This document shows positions 43,635 to 61,211 of a stretch of 64,000 bases of DNA, one piece after another. The first letter of the stretch is position 1, and every line of letters starts with the position of its first letter. The notes below the pieces were generated by a model that was given only the letters and a program-made list of their open reading frames with translations, did no database searches and was not told where the DNA came from. A program made the position numbers and the translations under genes. Origin of the DNA: Iris pallida (Eukaryota > Streptophyta > Magnoliopsida > Asparagales > Iridaceae); contig JANAVB010002199.1 of assembly GCA_029216955.1 (NCBI GenBank), forward strand, positions 14,005,417-14,069,416, read 5' to 3'.

Positions 43635-46302
43635 TGTCACGCCCCACTCCCGTAGGAGCGATCGTCCTCGCTAAGGCGTGATGCCGCACGGGCCTAGGTT
43701 GCGCCCGTGCAAGGCCTAAGTCCAGAAACGGCCGATTTGATGCTAGGCCACAGAGTCGCACAGAGTGTCCCCATTTGCAGCGGAAAGTAAACGAACACAC
43801 AAGTTGAATACGAAATCAAACTCTTTATTGATATTGAATAAGTTACAAGCGGCGCTAGGCCGATATTACAAGTCGCTCAAGCTCTCTCTCTCTGAAACAT
43901 AAAAGGCGTGCCAAGTGGCTTACAAGATGGAATGATACATGGCGATGTTCCAATACATTATGTCCTGTATATGGTGCTCCAGCTCCTTGCAACGCTCCAA
44001 GGCTCGAGAGATAGCTCTACGCCTTAGCACGTTCGAGGAAAGCTCCGCACCCGTCGACGTTTCCTGCTTCCTGCAAGCAGACTGTGGGGTTATCAGTACA
44101 TTGTTATGCACTGGTGGGGAGGCTAGCTCGCCCACAATGCTATCATTACCGAACACGTTCCATTTACTTTTGTGCATCTCTATCATTCATTGTCTTTCTA
44201 ATCTTGCCTTAGGATCAATTTCATGGCACATTGCATAACCTATCACGTGTTGCAGAATTCAAGTGTCGTATAGAAAATATATGCACGACTTACCCATACT
44301 TACCGTCCGGCCTTCCCTGTCCAAGTAAACCAAGTTAGACAACAATCCATGTAATAACATAATGCGGTACTTGGAAAACATTCAATATCGAGTACGTGTC
44401 CCTGCCTCGGGTTCTAGCGCGTCATGGGCACGTTATCTAAATCACTTTGCATGAATTACTCTATATCATTTCGATGTGTTACGTTTCGAGCAAGTTCGAG
44501 CATGTTCAGGGGTACTACATTTCAAGTATATTCAGGGCCACCTGTCCAGTTCATTTAGATTACTTTGATTTCAATGCAAGGACTTGCACGTGGATTGCCA
44601 CCAGCAAAGCCCACCTAATCTATATGCACGGGTCGCTGGCATGACAAGCCATTTTGGACATCCCTGCGGTAATTCTCAACTTAGCGTAGGGTGATGGCTG
44701 GTACACCCCGTTAAGTCTCTTGAATATACCCTACTACTTACGTCTCTTGGTGCCCAAGCCCGCACCCAAGCAGCCCGTAAGCCCCGTTTTGATTCCGCCT
44801 AGGCCGGCCACGGTATACTCCACACAACGCCCGTGCCGCAGAATCCTTTCACTACCACGGTCACAGCATACGCCACCCCTCGCTCGTGCCGTTTGTCCAC
44901 GACCATTTCGTATTAACTTGTCTTTTTAACTTAACGGCTGTCTCCGCCGTAGGCTAACCCTTAGCCGTAATGCGTTATCGACCAGGTTGGCGTCCGTACA
45001 GCGCGGGTAGCGAGCCCCGATGCACGTGCCCGTTACACCTGTCGCTAACCATTCTTTCTTTTCTTATCTTTTCTTCATTCTTTCTTTTCTTTCTTTCTTT
45101 CACTTGTTCATTCGTTTATCTATTCATTCACGTATTCATTCATTCATTCATTGATTCGTTGATTTATTCATTCAAGCATTACGCAACTCCTCATACGGGA
45201 GTCGCCTTGGCGACCCATCGGTCCCATAGCCTTTCAGTGTCGCTATACTCTACTCGGAACGACTATATTGATAGCCTTCCCGTTCATTGTTGTAAACTAT
45301 TCATTGTTTCATTGTTGGACGCATAAGGAGCATAAACGTAGGCTTGTGCCGTAGCACGAGCATGGAGCGCGGGCGAGAGTTTTCGTACTTTTTCCATGTT
45401 CCTTTCCATATTCTATACAAGCATACAAATTGGGATTATTCCCTTAGCTAGGTGCGTTGAGTCATTTATTAGCATGCAAGAGGTTATCGCCTAGCGATTC
45501 TCGTGATAGTGTCCGTATTGTTATGTGTCTAGGCTAAGCACAGACGGGTTCATCGGAGCCACCCACCTTAGCGATGTTTGCATCGGCCGAGCGATACTCC
45601 GAGCGCGCCTTTGATAGTCTAAGTCTGGATTCATCTTGACGGGCCAATGCAAGTCTTGCATCGATTCGCATCGATACTTCATCGGGTCGAAGCAACTCTT
45701 CGGGTCGACGGCTCGTTTTTGAGTCGTTGCACTTGCCGTTTGAAGCGGCGTTCCGCTAGAGCGGAGCGGGTCACTACATAATACACCACTCAAAATAAGT
45801 CTCGTCCTCGAGACTTCCTGAGTGCAGGTCATCCTACCGTTCCTTAACTCGGATCGTGTGCGCATCTTAGGCAATTTCCTATCGAATGGCTTTATCGTTC
45901 GATGGCATCGAACGGTACTCGATTTCTTTCTAAGTTCCGTGTCGCTTACGTTCGATCAATTTTATCGAATGACTTTTTACTCATTTTAGAGTTGATGATA
46001 CTTATTCAATTGTCGTGTTTCTTTGACTCGGTTGCTATCTTAACGTGTCATGGAACTGGAATGGTTGCACGAGGCACGTTGTAATTTGTCAAATACGAGG
46101 GTCGTAGGCTAAGGCAAACTCATTTTCGTTTATCTCGGTCATCGAGGTGACTCGATTCGCTTCCCAAGCGTTCTCGTCCATGAAATCAGTATGATTTCCT
46201 CTTAGCGGGGTCGACCAAGTCTATGTAATTTTCGTCCGATTCAAGACTAAGTATTGCACTATCCTCGAGTATATTTCCCTATCAATGTTATCGCTCCTAT
46301 CA

Positions 46303-48932
46303 ATGGTCCAATTCGTTATACCAACTTTTATTTGCACGATATCGATTCCATATCATTCACTTGTTTAAGGCCAATTTCGTTGTCGTTCACGCACACTCCG
46401 CTTATACGTTTCTTTGATTCCGAGCCACGTTCGTACTAGTATCGATCCTTTACTTAACACAATTTCAAGATCTTCGACACTCTCCCATTCCTCAAGTCTT
46501 GCTTGAACTCGATGTATCACTTGGCTGGATCGTGCATGCATTCCAAGCGTCCCCAAAATACATGCATTCAGCCAAGCCGCATGATCTAGAAATTTTGTCA
46601 TTCTCACTCGAGTTGCATCGTACACATACTCAAGCGTCCCTGAATATATGCATGTCAGCCGAATCTCGTGAGGGGTATTCCTATATTTGTGATTCACACT
46701 ATCCATCCATGCCAATCCTCAAGATCAATCTTTCGATTGATAACTCATGAAACATGGCGTCTCGCCTATCCGCTAGGCCATCTTTTCGAGGCTAAGTCAA
46801 TGTCAGGATTGGAATCATAGTTCCCCAACAATAATGCCAACACTGACCCCAATCCTAGGGTCAAACCAAAATCGGTAGTACGGGGTTTTCTACCCAAGCT
46901 CGCGCCACTCAGATTTCTAAACATCGAGCACGATCACCTATTCGCATCAATGTATTCGTCACACACCGCAACGAATTCAAATCCATTCAAATTACTAAAT
47001 TGACATACTTCACATATCCATTCTAACCAATTCACGTATTCGATCACGAGTTCATCTAACTTGACAATATGTTGCGCCCCAATCTCACGCGAGTCCGATT
47101 ATCCACGGTGGTTCATGAATCACCATGCAACGCTCCCGTAGAATAATCATTCTCATCGGGGCATAACTCTTGTTTGGGTCCAGACTAATTCATTTTCGAT
47201 ACGCGGATTGGACCTACTCAATCCTCAAGTTCGATTCTTCAAGCACACAAATCCATTCTTGAGTCACCTTCGCGTCAAACCACAAATCGAAGCACACAAA
47301 TTGTTACGCCAAGCTAGGTCAATCACCCCCGCTGTATGAATCACCATATCAGCGCTCACGCGGAGTGATCGCCCTATTCGGCGCGACGCATGTGCGAGGC
47401 TGGAGTTGCGCTCGCATAAGACAAACATGTCGACGTTGAGGTTATCGTCGAAGTAAATCCAAGTATTTTCATTTTCATTCGAGCCAAGATCGATAGTCCA
47501 TTCGTCATTTCGTTCAACTAGAAAATCCACGAGCCACGTCTATATTTTCCTCGACACGTTTCAACATCCCAAGTATAGCTTCCAACGGAACAATGACATT
47601 TGCACGATCATCATTTGCCGAGTCAGAGTACCCCCGAGTTATCGCATATCGATCTTTGATACTCCTCAATACCATCGACGATATGCGTAACCTGACGATC
47701 TTCCTTTGCAACCAATTTCGAGTCATGCATTGATGCTGTTTGTCCGAGTTGGATATTCCACAATTTCATTTAATATTCAAGATCAAGTTCAACTGCTATT
47801 CCTCAAGCTAGTTTCAAGATCGTTGTTCAAACTCAAGTCACAATTCATTTGAATCAATCCGAAGTCGTACGCGCGATCCTCTAAGTTTCCTCGATCAAAG
47901 ACCATTCACTTTCATTCATCGTTCCGAATCGTTTTCTAACATGCGTTGCCTATTCACAAGTTGTCTGAGCGACATCTCGTTCGGGACATTCGAAGTCATG
48001 ATCAACTAAGCGTGACACGTTCTAAGGCTTTGCGCGATCGTATCGCCTCGCCGACATACCCGTTCTATCCGTATATCTTGTAGTCTCGTTCGAACAATTT
48101 CTATGACGTCCATACACCACTCAGGGTTCGAGCCACTCGACTAGTCATCGACACTCATTTTTATTCTTCTCCGAGCCTATCACATACACCACTCGGATTC
48201 AAGCCATACGATCTAGTCCTCAATCACGTTCGCGTCATGCGCTAAGACATCCTTCAGATTCGTTCGACGAATCTCTAGCGTAATCGCTCACGTCGCCTCG
48301 ACGTATTAAGTCGTTCGCACTAATCCTCAAAATCCAAGTCAATCCTTCGGGTGTGCCTAAGCGTTAACTCGATAGCATTCCTATCGATATACACTCAAAG
48401 TGTATCTCCGTTCTTGATCGAGCGATACATTGACATCGCTCGCAACCCGATTGCACCCAAGAGTCGAGGTGCGCGACACGCGGACTAAGTTGTACCGCTT
48501 AACCATCCCGCACGGACTACATCCAAGTTTGCATGCTCACTCATTCTCGTTCGCAACTCGTTTGCACCAAAGGGTCTAGGTGCGCGATACTCCGCACTAC
48601 TTAGCCAAAAGGCTGCGTGCATGACCATCCCGTTCGAACTATACTTCGGTCTCGTGTACTCGTTTGCTATCGTCAGCGTAAGCTTATTCAAGCACGCCTT
48701 GCGTTTGCTAACTTTTAACATCGGCTCCTTCCAACTCAAGTCCGTCATGGTGGCACAAAGGCCTTCGCCTATCGATCCCGTCCAACCGAGTGATCGTACG
48801 AGCTTTTGAAAGTATTAGACTTATTGTATGGAATATCCCAAAGCACAACGAGAGAGAGCGTACACTTCTTTTTCCAACAACGAGCTTTCAAAACTGAGAA
48901 AATCGAATTGATGTCCAAGGACGTAAAGCCGT
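46303..48932 (-). other. Internal region of the nested element, non-coding
   Basis: Between the LTRs there are only short ORFs (longest 116 codons at 46365-46715, minus) without recognisable retroviral-type domains. The sequence is CpG-rich and dotted with TCGA and ATTCGA words. In minus orientation the leader follows the primer site, and no clear polypurine tract is seen before the downstream LTR. Confidence 0.6.
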
Positions 48933-48944
48933 GCTCTGATACCA
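48933..48944 (-). other. Primer binding site (initiator Met-tRNA)
   Basis: Plus-strand GCTCTGATACCA is the complement of TGGTATCAGAGC, the canonical plant LTR-element primer site, three bases from the LTR end at 48948. Confidence 0.93.
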
Positions 48945-51616
48945 ATCTGTCACGCCCCGCTCCCGTAGGAGCGATCGTCCTCGCTAAGGCGTGATGCCGC
49001 ACGGACCTAGGTTGCGCCCGTGCAAGGCCTAAGTCCAGAAACGGCCGATTTGATGCTAGGCCACAGAGTCGCACAGAGTGTCCCCATTTGCAGCGGAAAG
49101 TAAATGAACACACAAGTTGAATACGAAATCAAACTCTTTATTGATATTGAATAAGTTACAAGCGGCGCTAGGCCGATATTACAAGTCGCTCAAGCTCTCT
49201 CTCTCTGAAACATAAAAGGCGTGCCAAGTGGCTTACAAGATGGAATGATACATGGCGATGTTCCAATACATTATGTCCTGTATATGGTGCTCCAGCTCCT
49301 TGCAACGCTCCAAGGCTCGAAAGATAGCTCTGCGCCTTAGCACGTTCGAGGAAAGCTCCGCACCCGCCGACGTTTTCTGCTTCCTGCAAGCAGACTGTGG
49401 GGTTATCAGTACATTGTTATGCACTGGTGGGGAGGCTAGCTCGCCCACAATGCTATCATTACCGAACACGTTCCATTTACTTTTGTGCATCTCTATCATT
49501 CATTGTCTTTCTAATCTTGCCTTAGGATCAATTTCATGGCACATTGCATAACCTATCTCGTGTTGCAGAATTCAAGTGTCGTATAGAAAATATATGCACG
49601 ACTTACCCATACTTACCGTCCGGCCTTCCCTGTCCAAGTAAACCAAGTTAGACAACAATCCATGTAATAACATAATGCGGTACTTGGAAAACATTCAATA
49701 TCGAGTACGTGTCCCTGCCTCGGGTTCTAACGCGTCATGGGCACGTTATCTAAATCACTTTGCATGAATTACTCTATATCATTTCGGTGTGTTACGTTTC
49801 GAGCAAGTTCGAGCATGTTCAGGGGTACTACATTTCAAGTATATTCAGGGCCACCTGTCCAGTTCATTTAGATTACTTTGATTTCAATGCAAGGACTTAC
49901 ACGTGGATTGCCACCAGCAAAGCCCACCTAATCTATATGCACGGGTCGCTGGCATGACAAGCCATTTTGGACATCCCTGCGGTAATTCTCAACTTAGCGT
50001 AGGGTGATGGCTGGTACACCCCGTTAAGTCTCTTGAATATACCCTGCTACTTACGTCTCTTGGTGCCCAAGCCCGCACCCAAGCAGCCCGTAAGCCCCGT
50101 TTTGATTCCGCCTAGGCCGGCCACGGTATACTCCACACAACGCCCGTGCCGCAGAATCCTTTCACTACCACGGTCACAGCATACGCCACCCCTCGCTCGT
50201 GCCGTTTGTCCACGACCATTTCGTATTAACTTGTCTTTTTAACTTAACGGCTGTCTCCGTCGTAGGCTAACCCTTAGCCGTAATGCGTTATCGACCAGGT
50301 TGGCGTCCGTGCAGCGCGGGTAGCGAGCCCCGATGCACGTGCCCGTCACACCTGTCGCTAACCATTCTTTCTTTTCTTATCTTTTCTTCATTATTTCTTT
50401 TCTTTCTTTCTTTCACTTGTTCATTCGTTTATCTATTCATTCACGTATTCATTCATTCATTCATTGATTTGTTGATTTATTCATTCAAGCATTACGCAAC
50501 TCCTCATACGGGAGTCGCCTTGGCGACCCATCGGTCCCATAGCCTTTTAGTGGCGCTATACTCTACTCGGAACGACTATATTGATAGCCTTCCCGTTCAT
50601 TGTTGTAAACCATTCATTGTTTCATTGTTGGACGCATAAGGAGCATAAACGTAGGCTTGTGCCGTAGCACGAGCATGGAGCGCGGGCGAGAGTTCTCGTA
50701 CTTTTTCCATGTTCCTTTCCATATTCTATACAAGCATACAAATTGGGATTATTCCCTTAGCTAGGTGCGTTGAGTCATTTATTAGCATGCAAGAGGTTAT
50801 CGCCTAGCGATTCTCGTGATAGTGTCCGTATTGTTATGTGTCTAGGCTAAGCACAGACGGGTTCATCGGAGCCACCCACCTTAGCGATGTTTGCATCGGC
50901 CGAGCGATACTCCGAGCGCGCCTTTGATAGTCTAAGTCTGGATTCATCTTGACGGGCCAATGCAAGTCTTGCATCGATTCGCATCGATACTTCATCGGGT
51001 CGAAGCAACTCTTCGGATCGACGGCTCGTTTTTGAGTCGTTGCACTTGCCGTTTGAATCGGCGTTCCGCTAGAGCGGAGCGGGTCACTACATAATACACC
51101 ACTCAAAATAAGTCTCGTCCTCGAGACTTCCTGAGTGCAGGTCATCCTACAGTTCCTTAACTCGGATCGTGTGCGCATCTTAGGCAATTTCCTATCGAAT
51201 GGCTTTATCGTTCGATGGCATCGAACGGTACTTCGGTTTCTTTCTAAGTTCCGTGTCGCTTACGTTCGATCAATTTTATCGAATGACTTTTTACTCATTT
51301 TAGAGTTGATGATACTTATTCAATTGTCGTGTTTCTTTGACTCGGTTGCTATCTTAACGTGTCATGGAACTGGAATGGTTGCACGAGGCACGTTGTAATT
51401 TGTCAAATACGAGGGTCGTAGGCTAAGGCAAACTCATTTTCGTTTATCTCGGTCATCGAGGTGACTCGATTCGCTTTCCAAGCGTTCTCGTCCATGAAAT
51501 CAGTATGATTTCCTCTTAGCGGGGTCGACCAAGTCTATGTAATTTTCGTCCGATTCAAGACTAAGTATTGCACTATCCTCGAGTATATTTCCCTATCAAT
51601 GTTATCGCTCCTATCA

Positions 51617-51810
51617 ACAGTTAATTTAATACAAGGGAAGTAATCATGATAATCAAAAGATCGGAAATTTCCTAGGTGTGATTGAGAAACTCCTATCATG
51701 TCCTAGGTCCTACGTCCTAATTGCAGGCTTGTAATTAGTACTCTAAGTCGAGCACCATTACGAGATCGCACTAATTGCGACATAGACCTGCATGGGCCAC
51801 CACAAAAATG
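51617..51810 (-). other. Residual leader of the outer element
   Basis: Only 194 bp lie between the nested element and the outer upstream LTR. Read on the minus strand, no TGGTATCAGAGC is found. A TGGTGGCCCATGC sequence occurs about 8 nt from the LTR but is not a primer site I recognise. The outer gag start is absent, so sequence was deleted here. Confidence 0.55.
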
Positions 51811-56464
<4,654 letters not shown>

Positions 56465-56499
56465 TTTTTGGTGGTTCCCATAGAAAAAACCTATATTAT

Positions 56500-59019
56500 T
56501 TGTTAGGAATGTAATTAAGAAGGACACCTAATTTAGATTTTTACACGAGTACGTGACTTTTATAAGTAAACCCTTTATGTTACTTTACATTTGCATATAG
56601 CATTATTTTGTGAAAACCTTTTTTTTTACTATAACTCACACACACCTACACGTCCTTACAGATGGAGAATTCGAATGCTGCCGGCCACATCTGGTCTCCG
56701 TACTATTTTACACATGAGATACAAGCGTTGAACATTTCGTGGAAACTTAGTATACCGTGCATTCGACGATTGTCATTTACATCGGTATTTTGGCCAAGGG
56801 TAACCGTAAATTAAATTCGTTTTGCTTTTGAGCTTTGTCATGTTCACAATACAAAAAAAAACAAAAAAATAAAAAATGACGACACATCATGGCATCTTAT
56901 GTGAAGTATAGCGATGCAGTGTTCACCCTATCGAATTCGTCCTCAAAATGCAACACCTTAAAGTATCGCTCCATATTTCATAAGAAGTTATCGACCTTTT
57001 CGACATCTCACAATCTACTGAAAGGTTTCGGCTCGGAGATAATCCTTCTCGGTGCCTCGCTACTCGAAGGTCAACCATTCGAAACGACCTTCTCCAAAAT
57101 AACAATTTCAGTCTTGAGTTCTCCACAACTGCAACCAAAGTCTTCGTCTCCTCTTAGCCGTGAACATTCATGTACAAGTCCTTAATTTTTGTACGATGTC
57201 TTGAGCTTTTCTTCAAGTGCGAATCGGATCTCTTGGATTTGCTTATTAAATTTTGCCATGGACAAAAGTGACATCATTCTCTAGCCCACTGTATAACTAC
57301 TCTAGCCCCGTGTTGCTTTACTCCATGGAACCCATGTGCATTCCTATGTCCCTCGAACTCGTCACCAAAATCTCGAGGCGTGTCGCAAGATCGGCAAAGG
57401 TACGCTCCGTCATAGGCTATTTGATTATCTTCTCCCTCTTATTGGTCTTGGCGTTCCTCTACTTAGACAATACGAGCATCTCTTGTATGTTCTCGGATGT
57501 AAATATGACACAAACCAGCCTTCATCCTGATATCACTTGTCACGAATTTAGTATTTTTTCCTATACCTCATTTCATGCGATGCACGAACTTTCTCCTCGA
57601 ATACCCATGTAAGCCTTTTTCAAACGATTAACTTGATTGCTAATGCGAGAATAAAAAATGTAGAGCAAAAGAGAGATATTGGAATATTGAAAACATTACT
57701 ATACCAAGAGAGCTTACAAATGAAGCATCCCCCTTTTATATAGCCTCAAGAGCTCTACATGAAAGGTTAAAATTGTGCCATCTGTCCACCCTAGTTGGAA
57801 TTTTTTATGACCTAGATATATATAATCAATTTTTTTGTACGAATCATTATGAAGCTTCTAGATACAATCAATTTTTAAAAAAATCTTCCAAGAAATATTC
57901 AAGAATAATATAAAAGAATTTTTTCAAAGAAAGTCCATACAATTTTAGAATGTTCCAGAGACTTCTCTTTACCAACAGCTGGCTTGATAGGTTGTACAAC
58001 ATTATGTCGATGGAGCGATAAATTTTGTGCGTAGCACTAAGCTATAATTTGCCAAATGTAATAAAAATTAGATCTTTTGAAGGTTTGACACAAGAAAAAA
58101 TAGAGCCAAAGTCTCAACTCAATCCAACCCTATTCATAACCCTAACCAGAAAATCCACCAAAAAGATTGGATTTTTCGAGGATCCGTCAAATTTCCTTAT
58201 CTAGAAGGAAAACACAAAAATAGATTGGAGGATCCGTCAAATTTCCTTATCTAGAAGGAAAACACAAAAATAGATTGAAAAAACAAGCAAAAATCTACGT
58301 TGAAAATAGGTATAGTTTTTAGAGCAAATTATTAGGATAAATCCACCATTTCCTCTCCTTTTTTCTTCTTTGTAGAGATTGCTGGATGGATCTTTAATAT
58401 GAATTCTTTCTCACTTTTTTTCTCCTTCTCCTTCCTCTTCTTAAAATGGAAGTTGTGAAAGACCCTTTGGAAAAGGTTAGAATAGAAAAAAGGTGATAGA
58501 TAATTATGGGATACATCATTGTGTGTATAAGGCTTAGTTATTTTGGTGGATGGGTGAAAAGTTGGTCATCTTGTTGACATCGCTTTGCTAAACTTTTTCT
58601 TTTTTCTTCCAACTTCTTGGAAATTAGTGTGATCAAACGATAAATTATGGGATTAGCCATTAACCAATTGATCGCTTGTGATTTTCCCAAACTAGTTTGG
58701 TCAATGCTAAATTAGGGAGAGCTAGAGCCTAAATATGGAGGGCAACATTCGTGTAATCAAATTAGAAGTAATAAAAGCATCATAGGTTGCGTATCGGTAT
58801 CAACTCATCTTAATTGGTAAATTTCAGACAATTTTAGGGTTTTGATAGTTTTGTGTCGGTTGATTTCAGCGACATTTTTGGTATACATATCATCCCTACA
58901 GTTGTGTTAGGTAATTGTCTCTAATAAAGTGACTCTTTACAAAACTAAAAGTCGGGGCAACTATTACATATTTACTTTACCACAATATATTGGCATTTTG
59001 ACTTATTGGTTGACCTACA
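56500..59019. other. Intergenic region, no confident gene
   Basis: ORFs at 56889-57185 and 57253-57612 (plus) are not recognisable on either strand. The 56880-57620 block is more CpG-rich than its neighbours and may be an old coding or retroelement remnant. The rest is AT-rich. Confidence 0.45.
58178..58277. repeat. 50-bp perfect tandem duplication
   Basis: Two adjacent identical copies of a block starting GAGGATCCGTCAAATTTCC and ending AAAAATAGATTG; a recent slippage duplication. Confidence 0.9.
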
Positions 59020-59504
59020 ATTATTTTGATTATTTATAAGGGCACATCAAAAGTTGATTAGAGCTAGTGAGGATTCATTTTCTTACTCATTGGACTGTCC
59101 CAACCCCACATGACCCCCCCCCCCCCCAAATCTAAATTTTAAGCTTCATTTCAAAATTCTACTCTCTCTCTTCCAAAAATCTAGCTTTTTTCTTCTTCTT
59201 CTCCACCATTTTCCACTCCCCAAACTATACATCTTCTTCTTCATCTTATTCTCCATCATTTTTCTACTCTAAACACTAGTTTTCTTCTCCATCATTTCCA
59301 TCAAAATCCTAGTTCCCTTCTCCATAATTTCCATTCTCATCATTTTCATTCCTTACAAAGAATGCATGAAAATAAATCAAAACATGTTTATTTCATTTTT
59401 CTCACAAAAAATGCTGAAAATAAACTCTAAAATGTATATTCACTCTATTATCATGATGGAAATAAATCCTAACATATGTTTTTTCATTCGGCCATTTTGA
59501 TTTT

Positions 59505-59655
59505 AGGACTGCCACAATTTCTGGCAGTCCTCAATACTTCTAGGACTGCCAGAAATTGTGGCAGTCCAGTTGTCCAGCAAGTCACTTTCAGGACTGCCAC
59601 AATTCCTGACAGTCCTCAATACTTCTAGGGCTGCCAGAAATTGTTGCAGTCCTGA
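59505..59655. repeat. Palindrome cluster E
   Basis: Two pairs of modules AGGACTGCCACAATTTCTGGC..AGTCCT and their inverse, spaced by TCAATACTTC, are followed by a GGACTTGCTGT/ACAGCAAGTCC hairpin. This repeats the layout of cluster C, where AAACTTGCTGT..ACAGCAAGTTT lies between module pairs. Confidence 0.92.
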
Positions 59656-60016
59656 TGGACTTGCTGTACAGCAAGTCCATTTCTTCTAAAATTAGGGTTT
59701 CATTCATAATTTCTTCTACAAGTACGATTTTATCCATAATTTCTTCTATTAATGAAAAAAAAATTGATTAATAGTTTGATAACTCAATTTCTTCTACAAC
59801 TAGAGTTTTATCCATAAACTAGGATTTGGAGAAAGAAATATGAGAAATTAGAAGAGAGCAAAAAAAAAAAATAAACAAGGATTTGGAGAAAGAAATGTTA
59901 TTTTTGTTTTTCTTTCTTCTTGTTCTTGTTCTTCTTTCTTGTTCTTCTTCTTTCTTCTTGCTCTCCTTGTTCTTCTTGTGACGAAGGAGGAGAGCAAAGA
60001 TAAAAATAAAAAGTTG

Positions 60017-60019
<3 letters not shown>

Positions 60020-60094
<75 letters not shown>
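60020..60094. repeat. (TA)n plus poly-T tract
   Basis: About 42 bp of TA repeat followed by about 33 T residues inside the 59-kb element. The Lys/Tyr-Ile ORF on the minus strand is an artefact. Confidence 0.95.
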
Positions 60095-60096
<2 letters not shown>

Positions 60097-61211
60097 AACA
60101 AGAAGTTGACTTATATACTTAAATTTGGACTAGTTCTCAATAAGTTTTTCAATGGCAAACTTGTAAATAAACCGTTCTGATTAACTTTTGATGTGCCCTT
60201 ATAAATAATCATTATTTTTCACGTGACAAAGTTGACAAGAAATCATACATATATACTTATCTTATGGTTGTAGTATTGTACTTTATCGACTGTCTTCAGG
60301 AATAGGATTCAATAGAAAAGCAAACTTCAATTTTTTTAGGAAATGAGAAGAGTTGACATATTCTATGTCCAAAACTTCACTTCAAATATAGGAAATGAGA
60401 AGAGTTGACATATTCGAGATCCATACCTCTCTTTGTTTACGTTGCATATACTTGTATTCCAACACTGAAACTGCCATACGAAAAGAACCACCACCACATT
60501 ACTATATGGTGACCAAAACTTGTGCTTCTCAATATATTTTCAGAATTCAGACAAGTTAAATACAACATAAAATAACAATTACAGACAACACATGAACATC
60601 TGCATCACGAATCATCAAAGAAATAATATAGTTGATGAGTTTCAAGCGTCGTTCAACCATGAAGCGACAATATCTGAACTGAATAATTGGTGTGTGCATG
60701 TACAGAAAACTCTCACAAAGGAAAAATATAAAACATTGCGTAATCTTCAATGATCAGAGTACAGTTTGAGTACAGTTTGAATTTAGAATGTTTTGTTATT
60801 GAATGATCCCTTCTCTTGCAACTATATGTAATTAATTATCCATAACAAACTCATATATCCCCAAAATCAATGAAATAACATACTAATAATCATAAGGCTA
60901 AATCTAGAAATCCACCAAGCCAAGTGAGGAGGAAAGAAAAGAAGAAACTAATAAGTTTTTCTTGATGTTTTAGTACAGCACAAAGCTCGTTTCTTCAGCC
61001 TTCACTATTAATACTGGATGACTGGTACGTTTGCTTCTTCTGTGATGAATAAACCTACATAAGAGTAAAAGAAGATACAAGTGGAATTCCCGCTTTGATT
61101 AGACCTTAATTCAGTACTAGGAAAAAAAAATTAATTTCTTGGTTGAATAACTATCCTTAGTGGAAAGAGCGACAAGTTCTTCACCAAGGTTGATTAAAAC
61201 AGCTACTTACC

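Larger units (their letters stand above)
43635..51616 (-). mobile_element. Nested non-autonomous LTR retrotransposon (LARD-like), 8.0 kb
   Basis: The LTRs at 43635-46302 and 48948-51616 (about 2.67 kb) differ by roughly 25-30 substitutions by eye, many at CpG. In element orientation they run TGATAGGAGCG..GGGGCGTGACA. A perfect Met-tRNA primer site, TGGTATCAGAGC, lies three bases inside the upstream LTR (complement at 48933-48944), fixing minus orientation. The 2.6-kb interior has no gag or pol. It is inserted in the outer gag. The flanks CCTCA and ACAGT do not match, so no target duplication remains. Confidence 0.88.
59028..60210. mobile_element. Non-autonomous Mutator-like element with palindromes, 1.18 kb
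   Basis: The terminal repeats are GATTATTTATAAGGGCACATC followed by AAAAG, matched exactly (complemented) on the right for the first 26 bp. The perfect 8-bp duplication ATTATTTT flanks it (59020-59027, 60211-60218). The core AAGGGCAC is shared with the termini at 7.1 and 27 kb. The interior has CT-rich sequence, palindrome cluster E, and a (TA)n plus poly-T tract, and encodes nothing. Confidence 0.88.

Noticed and set aside
45521..45874. 117-codon ORF conserved in both inner LTR copies (also 50834-51187)
   Set aside because: Conservation is explained by LTR identity; the ORF has no recognisable domain and LTRs rarely encode proteins.
43635..51616. Two LTR-like copies read as a segmental tandem duplication of host DNA
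   Set aside because: TG..CA ends, an exact Met-tRNA primer site next to one copy and insertion inside a gag frame show a retrotransposon.
57253..57612. Membrane-like ORF in the intergenic region
   Set aside because: No start context, splice structure or family resemblance; the opposite strand is equally open in pieces.
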